NCBI GenBank assembly: GCA_900320595.1
Contig: ONSW01000004.1
Coordinates: 1-64,000, forward strand
Direction: 5' to 3'
Length of the DNA stretch: 64,000 nt
Source of the DNA: an uncultured Eubacteriales bacterium
Lineage (GTDB): Bacteria > Bacillota > Clostridia > Oscillospirales > Oscillospiraceae
Under the pieces are notes generated by a model, which saw nothing but the letters and a program-made list of their open reading frames with translations, did no database searches and was not told the DNA's origin. Numbering within the stretch: position 1 is the first letter of the stretch; every line of letters begins with the position of its first letter. The position numbers and the translations under genes were made by a program. Positions 7,206 through 15,747 of this stretch are shown here, piece after piece.

Positions 7206-10200
7206 ATGGTAAGGAAGTCAATGGACGGCAACGAAGCCGCCGCCTATGCAAGCTATGCCTTTACCGAAGTTGCAACCATTTATCCGATCACACCCTCAAG
7301 CCCCATGGCCAACCATGTGGACGAGTGGGCCGCAAGAGGCAAGAAAAATCTGTTCGGCACGCCTGTAAAGCTTATGGAAATGCAGGCCGAGGCCGGCGCC
7401 TGCGCCGCCATGCAGGGCGCGCTCGAGGCAGGCTCGCTCGGCACGACCTATACCTCGGCTCAGGGCCTGATGCTGATGATCCCGCCGATGTACCGCATCG
7501 CGGGCCTGCTGGTGCCCGCGGTCATGCATGTCGCGGCGCGCTCCGTCGCGACCGAGGCAGTCTCGATCTTCGGCGATCACCAGGACGTCATGGCCTGCCG
7601 CCAGACCGGCTGGGCCCAGCTCGCGTCGTCGAGCGTGCAGGAGTGTATGGATCTCGGCGCGGTGGCGCACCTCTCCGCGATCAAGGGACATGTCCCCGTG
7701 CAGCACTTCTTCGACGGCTTCCGCACCAGCCACGAGATCCAGAAGATCGACGTGCTGGACTATGAGGATCTGCGCGGCATGGTCGACTGGGACGAGCTGA
7801 AGAAGTTCCGCGACCGCGCGCTGAACCCCGAGCATCCGACGATCCGCAACAGCGGCGAAAACGACGACATCTTCTTCCAGCACCGCGAGGCCTCCAACCC
7901 CGTCTACAACGCCTTCCCGGCGATCGTGGAGGAGTATATGGAGAAAATGTCCGCCCTCACCGGCCGCGACTACAAGCTGTTCAACTACTACGGCGCGCCC
8001 GACGCCGAGCGCGTGCTCGTCGCGATGGGCTCGGTCTGCCAGTGCGCGCAGGAGGTCGTGAACTATCTCTGCGAGCGCGGCGAAAAGGTCGGCCTCATCC
8101 AGGTCCGACTGTACCGCCCCTTCTCGCTGAAGCACTTTATCGGCGCGATCCCCGCAAGCTGCAAGGTGCTTACCGTGATCGACCGCACCAAGGAGCCCGG
8201 CGCCCTCGGCGAGCCGCTCTATGAGGACGTCAGCGCCGCGATCCAGGAGGCCGGTCTGTCCCTGACGCTGCTCGGCGGCCGCTACGGCCTGAGCTCCAAG
8301 GACACCACGCCCGCCCAGATCAAGGCCGTGTTCGACAACATGGCGGGCGAGCGGAAGAACCACTTCACCGTCGGCATCAACGACGACGTGACCCATACCT
8401 CCCTGCCCGTGGGCGAAAATATCGTCACCTCCGGCAAGTCGATCATCTCCTGTAAGTTCTGGGGTCTGGGATCCGACGGCACCGTCGGCGCGAACAAGAA
8501 CTCCTGCAAGATCATCGGCGACAACACCGACCAGTACGTCCAGGCCTATTTCCAGTATGACGCGAAGAAGTCCGGCGGCCTGACGCGCAGTCATCTGCGC
8601 TTCGGCCACGAGCCGATCCAGTCCACCTATTACGTCACGATGGCGGACTTCGTGGCCTGCCACAAGCAGAGCTATATGCACACCTATGACATCGTAAACG
8701 AGGTCAAGCCCGGCGGCATCTTCCTGCTCAACACCCGCTGGAAGGGCGAGACGCTCTTTGCCAATCTGCCCAACCGCGCCAAGCGCCTGCTGGCCGAGCG
8801 CAAGGTGCAATTCTATATCATCGACGCCACCGACATCGCCGCGGAGATCGGTCTCGGCAACCGTACGAGCACCGTGCTGCAGGCCGCGTTCTTCAAGCTC
8901 GCGGGCGTGCTGCCGATCGACGAGGCGGAAAAGTACATGAAGGACGCCGCCGTCAAGACCTTCTCCCGCAAGGGCGAGAAGATCGTCAACATGAACCTGG
9001 CCGCCATTGAACGCGGCCTGACCGACATGGTCAAAATCGAGGTCCCGGCCGAGTGGGCGGAGCTGAAGGACGAGGAGCACGTCGTCGATCCGGCACTGCC
9101 GAGCTATGTGCGCAAGGTGCTCGTCCCGATGAACCGCGCCAAGGGCGATGACATCCCCGTCTCCACCTTTACCGAGTATGCCGACGGCGTCATGCCGATC
9201 TCGATGGCCAGGTTCGAGAAGCGCGGCGTGGCCGACAACGTCCCCGTCTGGGATCCGGAAAAGTGCATCGGCTGCAACCGCTGCTCGCTCGTATGCCCGC
9301 ACGCGGCGATCCGCCCGGTGCTCTTCACCGAGGAGGAGGCCGCAAACGCGCCTGAGAGCTGCGTCACCAAGCCGGCGATCGGCAAGGGCTTTGAGGGCCT
9401 GCGCTACCGCATCCAGGTCGGCGTGATGGACTGCCAGGGCTGCGGAAGCTGCGTCAACGTCTGCCCCGCCAAGGAGAAGGCGCTGAAGATGGTCCCGCTC
9501 GACGACGTGGCGGCCGAGCAGAAGAACTGGGATTACTGCCTGACGCTTTCGGAAAAGAAAAACCCGATGAGCCGCTTCTCCGCCAAGGGCAGCCAGTACG
9601 AGCAGCCCCTCTACGAGTTCTCCGGCGCCTGCCCCGGCTGCGGCGAGACGCCTTACATCAAGCTCCTTACCCAGCTCTTCGGCGACCGCATGTACGCCGC
9701 GAACGCCACCGGCTGCTCCCAGGCCTACGGCTTCTTTGCCCCGACCTTCCCGCAGACCGTGAACAAGCGCGGCTTCGGCCCGGCCTTCTCGAACTCGCTG
9801 TTTGAAAACAACGCCGAGTTTGCCCTCGGTATTGGCCTGTCCGCCGAGCAGCTGCGCAACCAGACCAAGCTGCATGCGCAGGCCGCGATCGAAAAGAGCA
9901 CGGACGAAGCGCTCAAGGCCGCGCTGCAGACCTGGCTCGACGAGGGCGACGACATGGACAAGACCGACGCGATCGCCGACCGCGTCCGCGCCGCGCTTGC
10001 CGCGAACCGGGAGGACGACGCGGATATCGAATTCATCCGCCGCCGTGAGGACACGCTGACGAAGAAGGCCATCTGGATGGTCGGCGGCGACGGCTGGGCC
10101 TATGACATCGGCTATGGCGGACTTGACCACGTGCTGGCCACCGGCATGGACCTCAACGTCCTCGTGCTCGACAACGAGCTGTACGCCAACACCGGCGGAC

Positions 10201-10715
10201 AGGCCTCCAAGGCCACGCCCATCGGCGCCTCGGTCCAGTTTGCGGCCGCCGGCAAGGCCACGCCGAAGAAGGACCTCGGCCTGATCCTGTCGACCTACGG
10301 CTATATCTACGTCGCCCAGATCAACCTCGGCGCCAATCCCGAGCACGCGATCCGATGCCTCAAGGAGGCCGCGGCCTATCACGGCCCGTCGATCGTCGTG
10401 GCGTATGCGCCGTGCATCAACCACGGTCTGACCAAGGGCATGAGCAAGGTCATGGACGAGGGCAAGGCCGCCACGGAATGCGGCTTCTGGCCCCTGTTCC
10501 GCTACAACCCGGATCTCGAGACCGAGGGCAAGAACCCCTTCCTGCTCGACTCCGGCGAGCCCAACGGCAAACTGCGCGAGTATATGATGGGCGAAAACCG
10601 CTTCGCCTCGCTCACGCGCACCTTCCCCGAACGCGCCGAGGTGCTCTTCGCCCAGGCCGAGGAGTTTACCGCCCGCCGCTACGCCAAGTACAAGAGACTG
10701 GCCGGGAAAGAGTAA
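7206..10715 (+). CDS. nifJ: Pyruvate:ferredoxin (flavodoxin) oxidoreductase
   Basis: This enzyme oxidises pyruvate with CoA to acetyl-CoA and CO2 and reduces ferredoxin or flavodoxin; it is the core of anaerobic pyruvate metabolism. It is the single-chain form (1169 aa). An N-terminal TPP-pyrimidine domain (YPITPSSPMA) is followed by a domain II/III gamma region and two 4Fe-4S motifs near residues 686 (CIGCNRCSLVC) and 742 (CQGCGSCVNVC). A C-terminal TPP-binding domain with CPGCGETPY near 809 supplies part of the third cluster, and GGDGWAYDIG-NTGGQ near 959-1000 binds TPP and Mg. A strong AGGAGG precedes the ATG. It is monocistronic, closed by the terminator at 10748-10783. Confidence 0.97.
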   Translation: MVRKSMDGNEAAAYASYAFTEVATIYPITPSSPMANHVDEWAARGKKNLFGTPVKLMEMQAEAGACAAMQGALEAGSLGTTYTSAQGLMLMIPPMYRIAGLLVPAVMHVAARSVATEAVSIFGDHQDVMACRQTGWAQLASSSVQECMDLGAVAHLSAIKGHVPVQHFFDGFRTSHEIQKIDVLDYEDLRGMVDWDELKKFRDRALNPEHPTIRNSGENDDIFFQHREASNPVYNAFPAIVEEYMEKMSALTGRDYKLFNYYGAPDAERVLVAMGSVCQCAQEVVNYLCERGEKVGLIQVRLYRPFSLKHFIGAIPASCKVLTVIDRTKEPGALGEPLYEDVSAAIQEAGLSLTLLGGRYGLSSKDTTPAQIKAVFDNMAGERKNHFTVGINDDVTHTSLPVGENIVTSGKSIISCKFWGLGSDGTVGANKNSCKIIGDNTDQYVQAYFQYDAKKSGGLTRSHLRFGHEPIQSTYYVTMADFVACHKQSYMHTYDIVNEVKPGGIFLLNTRWKGETLFANLPNRAKRLLAERKVQFYIIDATDIAAEIGLGNRTSTVLQAAFFKLAGVLPIDEAEKYMKDAAVKTFSRKGEKIVNMNLAAIERGLTDMVKIEVPAEWAELKDEEHVVDPALPSYVRKVLVPMNRAKGDDIPVSTFTEYADGVMPISMARFEKRGVADNVPVWDPEKCIGCNRCSLVCPHAAIRPVLFTEEEAANAPESCVTKPAIGKGFEGLRYRIQVGVMDCQGCGSCVNVCPAKEKALKMVPLDDVAAEQKNWDYCLTLSEKKNPMSRFSAKGSQYEQPLYEFSGACPGCGETPYIKLLTQLFGDRMYAANATGCSQAYGFFAPTFPQTVNKRGFGPAFSNSLFENNAEFALGIGLSAEQLRNQTKLHAQAAIEKSTDEALKAALQTWLDEGDDMDKTDAIADRVRAALAANREDDADIEFIRRREDTLTKKAIWMVGGDGWAYDIGYGGLDHVLATGMDLNVLVLDNELYANTGGQASKATPIGASVQFAAAGKATPKKDLGLILSTYGYIYVAQINLGANPEHAIRCLKEAAAYHGPSIVVAYAPCINHGLTKGMSKVMDEGKAATECGFWPLFRYNPDLETEGKNPFLLDSGEPNGKLREYMMGENRFASLTRTFPERAEVLFAQAEEFTARRYAKYKRLAGKE

Positions 10716-10747
10716 GCAGCACGGAAAAGCCGGAACAGAATCATAAA

Positions 10748-10783
10748 AACACGCCGGTGAGCGCCATGCTCACCGGCGTGTTT
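10748..10783 (+). terminator. Intrinsic terminator of nifJ
   Basis: Perfect 15-bp stem (AACACGCCGGTGAGC with its complement), 5-nt loop, then TTCCTCTTTCC. Confidence 0.88.
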
Positions 10784-10810
10784 CCTCTTTCCGTCCGCAG
10801 AGGGAGGGGA

Positions 10811-10839
10811 ACATATCTCCCGCCTCCCGCTCATATAGT
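10811..10839 (+). promoter_or_regulatory. Sigma-E-like promoter of spoIIID
   Basis: ACATATC at 10811-10817, a 14-bp spacer and CATATAGT at 10832-10839 resemble the sigma-E pattern (about KMATATT, N14-15, CATACAAT). spoIIID is a known early sigma-E target, which supports the call. Confidence 0.6.
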
Positions 10840-10884
10840 GGAGCAGGAAACGCGCGGCGCCGCCGCGCACAGGGAGTGGTCGGA

Positions 10885-11133
10885 GTGTATGAAACCATAG
10901 AGGAGCGTACGCGCGAGCTGGCCGCGTTCGTGCTGGAGACCGGGAGCACGGTGCGCGCCGCGGCGGAGAGATTCGGCGTGAGCAAATCCACGGTCCACAA
11001 GGACCTGAGCGAAAGACTCGAGCGCTTCGACAGGGCGCTGTGGCTTCGGGTGCGCGCGGTGCTGGAGCTCAACAAAGCCGAGCGGCACATCCGCGGCGGC
11101 CTTGCGACACGAAAAAAATACCGCGGAGAATAA
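10885..11133 (+). CDS. spoIIID: Sporulation transcriptional regulator SpoIIID
   Basis: A mother-cell DNA-binding protein that adjusts the sigma-E regulon and prepares for sigma-K. The 82-aa product matches the family end to end: YETIEERTREL at the start, the HTH segment VRAAAERFGVSKSTVHKDL and the basic C-terminus HIRGGLATRKKYRGE. The start chosen is GTG at 10885, which gives MYETIEERT aligned with the usual N-terminus and places AGGGAG 8 nt upstream; a GTG at 10876 would put the Shine-Dalgarno inside the start. It is monocistronic behind a sigma-E-like promoter. Confidence 0.93.
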   Translation: MYETIEERTRELAAFVLETGSTVRAAAERFGVSKSTVHKDLSERLERFDRALWLRVRAVLELNKAERHIRGGLATRKKYRGE

Positions 11134-11172
11134 AAAGCCGGGATCGAAGAAAGGTTCTTCGGTCCCGGTTTT
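11132..11172. terminator. Hairpin terminator between spoIIID and the glycosyltransferase remnant
   Basis: A 14-bp stem (CCGGGATCGAAGAA with its complement, one G-A position), AGG loop and a following TTTT on the plus strand; A-run on the other side allows bidirectional use. Confidence 0.8.
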
Positions 11173-11179
11173 GCATTTG

Positions 11180-12648
11180 TCAGAGAAATCGGTCGTTCGG
11201 GCGGCGGATTTCCTCGAGCATCGCGCGCAGCTTCTGCCGCAGATCGTCCTGCAGCCCCTGCGCCTGCTCACGCAGCCTTTGCTGCCCGGCCGCGACCTCG
11301 GCGCGCGTTTTTGTCACGCGCTCCTTCAGCTCCTCGATCTTCATCTGGGCGATCGCGGTGTCCTCGGCCTGCTGGGCGCGCATGCGCTCGACCTCCTCGT
11401 CGATGCCGGTGCGGATGCCCGCATAGCCGAGCACGGCGTTCTCGCGCAGCAGTCGCTGATATTCCTTCGCCAGATTATAGCGGTCGATGACCTCGCCGGC
11501 GGTGTGGTAGATGTCGCGGTCGTCCCGCGCCTCATACACGCCGGAGCGGTAGTTTTCGATCACCGTGCCATAGCGGGAAAAGGCGTTCGCCACCGCGTCC
11601 TCCCAGGAGATATACAGCTCGCGCTGCGCGCCTTCACCGATGCGGCGCATGGCCTCCCGGTCGCCGCACAGCGTCTCGAGCGCGGCGGCCATCGAGGCGG
11701 CGTTTTCTTCGATCAGCACGCCGCTGACGCCGTCTTCCACGTCCTCGGCGGCGCAGCTGCCGCGCACGAGCAGGCTGCCCAGAGCGCAGGCCGCGGCTTC
11801 GCGCACGACAAGGCCGTTCGTGTCAAAGGTCGAGGGGAAGAGGTGAAGAAGACCTTGCCGTCAAGCCCCAGCGAGGAGCAGTAGGTCACGATCTCGTCCT
11901 TGTCGTTGCCGCCGCCGACAAAGACCATGCGGAAGTCGATGCCCTTGTCGTCAAGCGTTTTGAGCGCGTCGAGGATGATGCGGATACCCTTGTACCACAT
12001 CATGCGCCCGACAAAGAGGAAGGTCGGCAGCGCCTCAGGCAGGTCATAGTCCTTCGTTGCCTCGGCGATCTCCGCCTCGCTCACGCGCCCGCGCGGGAAG
12101 TCCACGCCGTTGGGCATGACGAGATAGTCGCCCTCATAGCCGAGCTTGCGCAGATTTTCCCCCGCGCCGCGGCTGACGGTCCACACCTCGTCGCAGGCGG
12201 AGATGTTCTGCACCAGCAGCCGTGCGGCCTCCTCCTGGATGAGGCGGCTCTTGACGGCGTTGGCGATGTCGATGTCGAACTTGGTGTGATAGGTGAAGAC
12301 GATGGGTCTCGCGATCCGGTCGCGCAGCGTGCGCGCGAGCATCGTCGAGGTGATCGGGCAGTGCGTGTGGATCAGATCGAAGTTCTCGCCCTCGAGGCGC
12401 TGCAAGACCGCGGCGTCAAAGGGCATGCCCGCGCGGTAGCCGACGGACTTGGTGACGTCGATGCTCGGATAGCGCACGACGGGGAAGGGGTAGACGCTGT
12501 CGTCCGCGTCGGGATAGAAGGGCGTGACGACGACGGCCTCGCCGTGATTCTTCGTGATATAGGTGCCGTAGTTGACCACGGCGTTCGCCACACCGTCGAT
12601 GGCGGGCGGGAAGGAGTCGTTGATCAGGCAGATCTTCGTCTTGTCCAT
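11180..12648 (-). pseudogene. Broken GT4-family glycosyltransferase (internal out-of-frame deletion)
   Basis: Two frames together make one GT4 glycosyltransferase. The N-terminal part (12648 to about 11842) carries the start MDKTKICLINDSFPPA, the acceptor domain (FDLIHTHCP, FTYHTKFDID) and the first part of the donor domain up to GLDGKVFFT. The C-terminal part (from about 11842 to 11180) resumes in another frame with LFPSTFDTNGLVVREAAACA, the nucleotide-sugar motif, and ends in an unusual coiled-coil-like tail of about 60 residues (EELKERVTKTRAEVAA). Family members usually have some 20 residues between these blocks (an RADLFLFPST-like stretch), and they are absent here. So a deletion of roughly 60-75 bp plus a frame change has occurred, or the assembly is wrong. 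It is the last gene of the sdaAB-sdaAA transcript. Confidence 0.82.
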
Positions 12649-12663
12649 GTTGTTAAAACCTCG

Positions 12664-13539
12664 TTATTTTCCAAAGAAATCGTTGCGGAAGCGTACCGCC
12701 GTCGGGGAGGCGGCGACGCCGCCCTCGCCCGTCTCGCGCAGAAGCGGGCTCATCAGCGCACCGACCGCGCGCATCGCGTCGATCACCTCGTCGGCGGGGA
12801 TGCGGCTGCGGATGCCGGCCAGCGCCATCTCCGCCGCGCCGAGCGCGTTCATCGCCCCGGCCGCGTTGCGCTTGACGCAGGGGACCTCGACAAGACCCGC
12901 CACCGGGTCGCACACGAGCCCCATCATGTTTTTCAGCGCGATCGCCACGGCGGCGGACATCTGCTGGACGTTGCCGCCGTGCAGATACACGAGCGCGGCC
13001 GCGGCCATGGCCGACGCGGTGCCGATCTCGGCCTGGCAGCCGGCCTCGGCCCCGGACATCGAGGCGCGCGACGCGATCACCATGCCGAAGCCCGCGGCGA
13101 TATACAGCGCGGCGATCAGCTCCTCGCGCGGCGTATCGTGATCCTGCGCATAGGGCAGCAGCACCGCCGGCATCACGCCGCAGGCGCCCGCCGTCGGCGC
13201 GGCGACGATGCGGTGCATGCAGGCGTTGCACTCGCCCATGCGGATCGCGCCGGTGATCACGCGCCCGACAAAATCGCCGCAGATCGTATCGCCCGCGGCG
13301 ACGTATTGGCGCATCCGCTCTCCGTCGCCGCCGATGAGGCGGCTGTGGGAGCTCTGGCCGGGGTCATAATCGGCGTCGGCCGCGAGCATCGCGTCGAGCG
13401 CGGCGCCCATTTTTTCAAGCGACTGCTCGGGCGAGATGCCGCTCTCCTCCGCCGAGGCGTTCAGGATCTGCCGCCAGAGGGGGAGCGCGCTTTTCATCTC
13501 CATCTCCTCAAGCTGTCTGACCGAATAGAAAAGAGCCAT
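12664..13539 (-). CDS. sdaAA: L-serine dehydratase, iron-sulfur-dependent, alpha subunit
   Basis: With SdaAB it deaminates L-serine to pyruvate and ammonia using an oxygen-sensitive 4Fe-4S cluster. Family features are the CNACMHRIVAAPTAGACGVMP block (two of the cluster-associated cysteines), the glycine-rich MSGAEAGCQAEIG segment and the CVKRNAAGAMNA block. Length 291 aa is normal for the two-subunit Gram-positive type. It lies 15 bp after sdaAB with GGGAGGAGG upstream, so the two subunits are co-translated. Pyruvate from it can feed the PFOR encoded nearby. Confidence 0.95.
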   Translation of the reverse strand: MALFYSVRQLEEMEMKSALPLWRQILNASAEESGISPEQSLEKMGAALDAMLAADADYDPGQSSHSRLIGGDGERMRQYVAAGDTICGDFVGRVITGAIRMGECNACMHRIVAAPTAGACGVMPAVLLPYAQDHDTPREELIAALYIAAGFGMVIASRASMSGAEAGCQAEIGTASAMAAAALVYLHGGNVQQMSAAVAIALKNMMGLVCDPVAGLVEVPCVKRNAAGAMNALGAAEMALAGIRSRIPADEVIDAMRAVGALMSPLLRETGEGGVAASPTAVRFRNDFFGK

Positions 13540-13554
13540 GTGCGTCCTCCTCCC

Positions 13555-14214
13555 TCATTCCTGGCTGACGTAGACCGCGCGCAGGATCCCCGGCAGGGAG
13601 CGGATTCGCTCAAGGGATTTCTCGCTCGGCGGGGTGTCGCACTCGATGACCATGACGGCCTCGCCGCCGCGGGAATTGCGGTTGACGTTGAAGGTGGCGA
13701 TGTTGATGTTCTCCTCCGAGAGGATACGCGAGACGTCGGCCACGTTGCCGGGGCGGTCCTCGTTTCGGATGATCAGCGTCGGCTGCTCGGCCGAAAAGCG
13801 CAGGGGCATATCCCCGAGCCTGCGGATCTCGATGCGCCCGCCGCCGAGCGAGGCGGCCTCGATGTCAGCCTCCGCTCCGTTGACGCCGCGGACGATGAGC
13901 CGCGCGGTATTGGGGTGCGAAAAGGGGATCTCGCCGAAGGCGAAGGAGAAGAGCAGGCCCTTTTCGCGGGCATAGGAAAAGCTGTCCGGCACGCGCGTGT
14001 CGTCCGGCGCCATGCCGAGCAGCCCGGCCACGATGGCCTTGTCGGTGCCGTGGCCGCGCCCCGTCGCGGCAAAGGAGCCGGAGAGCGTGATGTCGGCCTC
14101 GGCGACCTCCTCGCCGAGGATGCGGCGGCAGGCAAGGCCGATGCGCACCGCGCCGGCGGTATGCGAGCTCGACGGCCCGACCATGATCGGCCCGATCAGA
14201 TCAAAAATGTCCAT
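13555..14214 (-). CDS. sdaAB: L-serine dehydratase, iron-sulfur-dependent, beta subunit
   Basis: The partner of SdaAA. The N-terminal half is the serine dehydratase beta domain (DIFDLIGPIMVGPSSSHTAG, where SSSHTAG is diagnostic) and the C-terminal half is an ACT domain (about residues 145-219, LIIRNEDRPGNVADVSRILSE) that may sense serine. The start is ATG at 14214 with AGGAG 6 nt upstream; the open frame runs further upstream but only through the untranslated leader. It is the first gene of the operon and has a long leader with a perfect hairpin (14254-14288). Confidence 0.94.
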   Translation of the reverse strand: MDIFDLIGPIMVGPSSSHTAGAVRIGLACRRILGEEVAEADITLSGSFAATGRGHGTDKAIVAGLLGMAPDDTRVPDSFSYAREKGLLFSFAFGEIPFSHPNTARLIVRGVNGAEADIEAASLGGGRIEIRRLGDMPLRFSAEQPTLIIRNEDRPGNVADVSRILSEENINIATFNVNRNSRGGEAVMVIECDTPPSEKSLERIRSLPGILRAVYVSQE

Positions 14215-14253
14215 TCTATTCTCCTGTGTCGGGAAGTGTGGGTTCAACTCGCT

Positions 14254-14288
14254 CTTATACCACGGGAGCAGAGCTCCCGTGGTATAAG
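14254..14288 (-). promoter_or_regulatory. Perfect 16-bp palindrome in the sdaAB leader
   Basis: CTTATACCACGGGAGC and its exact complement are separated by a 3-nt loop. It lies about 30 nt downstream of the predicted transcription start and is not followed by a U run in the direction of sdaAB, so it is not a simple terminator. It may be an mRNA-stability hairpin, a protein-binding site or a mobile palindrome. Confidence 0.75.
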
Positions 14289-14322
14289 CAATATAATCGA
14301 AATAATATGCGCCTGTGCGCTT

Positions 14323-14351
14323 ATTATACCCGCGCAGGAGGATTTTGACAA
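14323..14351 (-). promoter_or_regulatory. SigA promoter of the sdaAB operon
   Basis: On the minus strand TTGTCA (14351-14346), 17-bp spacer, TATAAT (14328-14323). The leader to the sdaAB start is about 100 nt. The REP transposase unit begins only 5 bp upstream of the -35. Confidence 0.75.
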
Positions 14352-14356
14352 TAGAA

Positions 14357-14380
14357 ACACAGGGGACGGTTCCTTGTGTT
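14357..14380 (+). repeat. REP copy 1 (left of RAYT)
   Basis: The 24-bp unit begins ACACAGGGGACGGTTCC and ends TTGTGTT. Its ends ACACA/TGTGT pair, making an imperfect hairpin. Identical copies lie at 15750, 15808 and 16003. Confidence 0.92.
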
Positions 14381-14407
14381 GACAGGAGGCTCGGTCTGGA
14401 GTAAAAT
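14379..14407 (+). promoter_or_regulatory. Putative RAYT promoter starting at the REP edge
   Basis: TTGACA at 14379-14384, 17-bp spacer, TAAAAT at 14402-14407. The first two bases of the -35 are the last two of the REP. Confidence 0.6.
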
Positions 14408-14425
14408 AATAGTCGGTGATGATAC

Positions 14426-15175
14426 ATGCCAAGAGCTGCAAGAAGAAAAAGTGAAAGCAATATCTATCATGTCATCCTGCGCAGCATTAACAAACAGCAA
14501 TTGTTTGAGGATGACGAAGATCGGGATAAGCTGCTTTCCGTATTGCGGGAATGCAAAGAGCTGTCGGGCTTTGAACTCTACGCTTATTGTCTCATGTCCA
14601 ACCATATCCACTTCCTGCTGAAAACCGGAAAAGAGGAACTGGAGACGGTCTTTCGGCGGATCGGGGCACGATTTGTATATTGGTACAATACAAAGTACGG
14701 AAGAATCGGGCATTTGTTTCAGGACCGTTATAAGAGCGAAGCGGTGGAAGATGATGCTTATTTCCTGACTGCGCTGCGCTATATCCATCAAAATCCGGTC
14801 AAAGCCGGTCTATGCGTTTCACCGGAGGAGTATCAGTACAGCAGCTATCCGCATTTTTTTGAAGACAAGCTGATCGACAGCGCGTTTGTCCTTACACTCA
14901 TGAGCAAAGAGGAGTTTGCCGCATTCAATCTTGCGGCGAACGAGGACGCCTGTATGGAAATCGGCGAGAATCTCAAAAAACGGATGACGGATGAACAGGC
15001 AAAGCAGTTAATTTTTGCCATCAGCGGATGCCGCACGGCGGCAGACTTTCAAAGAATGCCGATTGCACGCAGAGACGACGCCATCAGGACGATGCTGGAA
15101 AGAGGCGTGTCTATCCGCCAGGCCAGCAGAATGACCGGGGTAAGCGTTGGCATTGTAAGGAAATTCAGCAATTAG
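14426..15175 (+). CDS. REP-associated tyrosine transposase (Y1_Tnp domain)
   Basis: A single-strand DNA nuclease/transposase of the IS200/IS605-related Y1 type that is thought to process REP palindromes. The HUH metal motif is H60-I-H62 (LMSNHIHFLLK). The family hallmark RYIHQNPVKAGL at 118-129 holds the likely catalytic Tyr119. GHLFQDRYKSE at 96-106 is also typical. The C-terminus (from about 225) has a helix-turn-helix-like GVSIRQASRMTGVSVGIVRKF. At 249 aa all key residues are present. GC content is lower than that of its neighbours, consistent with transfer. The stop is 4 nt before the downstream inverted REP. Confidence 0.93.
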   Translation: MPRAARRKSESNIYHVILRSINKQQLFEDDEDRDKLLSVLRECKELSGFELYAYCLMSNHIHFLLKTGKEELETVFRRIGARFVYWYNTKYGRIGHLFQDRYKSEAVEDDAYFLTALRYIHQNPVKAGLCVSPEEYQYSSYPHFFEDKLIDSAFVLTLMSKEEFAAFNLAANEDACMEIGENLKKRMTDEQAKQLIFAISGCRTAADFQRMPIARRDDAIRTMLERGVSIRQASRMTGVSVGIVRKFSN

Positions 15176-15179
15176 GGGG

Positions 15180-15203
15180 AACACAAGGAACCGTCCCCTG
15201 TAT
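15180..15203 (-). repeat. REP copy 2 (inverted, right of RAYT)
   Basis: Reverse complement of the 24-bp REP with one mismatch (GTAT for GTGT at its end). Confidence 0.88.
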
Positions 15204-15227
15204 TCTATCCATTGAGAGGGGAAATAT

Positions 15228-15536
15228 ATGAAGATTCAATATGAAAACGACACAGAACTTGCAGAATTTGAGGCTTTTTACAAGGAGTATAGAAGGGATA
15301 TAGTTGTCGAAATTGGCGAAAAAAAATATCGAATCTATGCTACGACGATAACAAGGCTAATTCAAGATTATGAAACAGAATCAAAACTAAATGGATTTTT
15401 TCAAGTCGAACCAAATTTAATCATTGTTGATACTGTTACGAAAGAGACCATAGAAAAAACGATAAATAATCTTGCTCAATGTAAATATTTTGACAGCATT
15501 GATAATTTAGGCTTTTATGGAACAGGGAACGGTTAA
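15228..15536 (+). CDS. Hypothetical AT-rich 102-aa protein
   Basis: No family recognised. The protein is acidic, of mixed helix/strand type, and has no signal peptide or membrane segment (MKIQYENDTELAEFEAFYK at the start). GAGGGGAAATAT precedes the ATG, a fair ribosome site. Base composition is strikingly AT-rich against the GC-rich genome, which points to transfer. The last five codons and the stop come from a degenerate REP copy (GTGNG then stop), so the original 3' end has probably been replaced. It is bracketed by REPs; it may be a small accessory protein or a decaying fragment. Confidence 0.6.
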   Translation: MKIQYENDTELAEFEAFYKEYRRDIVVEIGEKKYRIYATTITRLIQDYETESKLNGFFQVEPNLIIVDTVTKETIEKTINNLAQCKYFDSIDNLGFYGTGNG

Positions 15537-15722
15537 TGCGTAAGAGAGATGCAAAATAATTACAAAGCTCAATAATTGTTCCTCTTTCGTGCATTTTGTG
15601 GAACAGAGGACGGTGCCTTGTCCCACGAAGAAAACAGTAATGGGACAGGGGACGGTTAATGCGTGTGAGGGTTACAAAATGGCTACAAGTAAGTCTTTGC
15701 CCTCACTCGTCCATTTCGTGCG
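15529..15722 (+). repeat. Two diverged longer REP-like units
   Basis: 15529-15600 and 15641-15722 align as diverged copies: both start with GG(G/A)ACGGTTAATGCGT, continue with a purine-rich block and (T)ACAAAAT-like core, and end in TTTTGTG or TTTCGTG. Internal inverted repeats pair GTGAGGG with CCCTCAC in the second copy and a weaker AGAGAG/CTCTTT in the first. A degenerate short REP lies between them at 15601-15625. Confidence 0.7.
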
Positions 15723-15747
15723 CGGCTTTGCGGCATGGGCGTTCCGT

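Larger units (their letters stand above)
14357..15203 (+). mobile_element. REP-associated tyrosine transposase (RAYT) unit flanked by inverted REPs
   Basis: A RAYT gene (14426-15175) sits between two copies of a 24-bp REP in opposite orientation (14357-14380 and 15180-15203, one mismatch). This is the classic REPtron-like arrangement. More REP copies lie downstream to 16134. Confidence 0.85.

Noticed and set aside
7296..10424. Very long open frame on the minus strand opposite nifJ
   Set aside because: It is a codon-bias shadow of a GC-rich gene: the product is Val/Arg/His/Asp-rich without any fold, and PFOR on the plus strand is certain.
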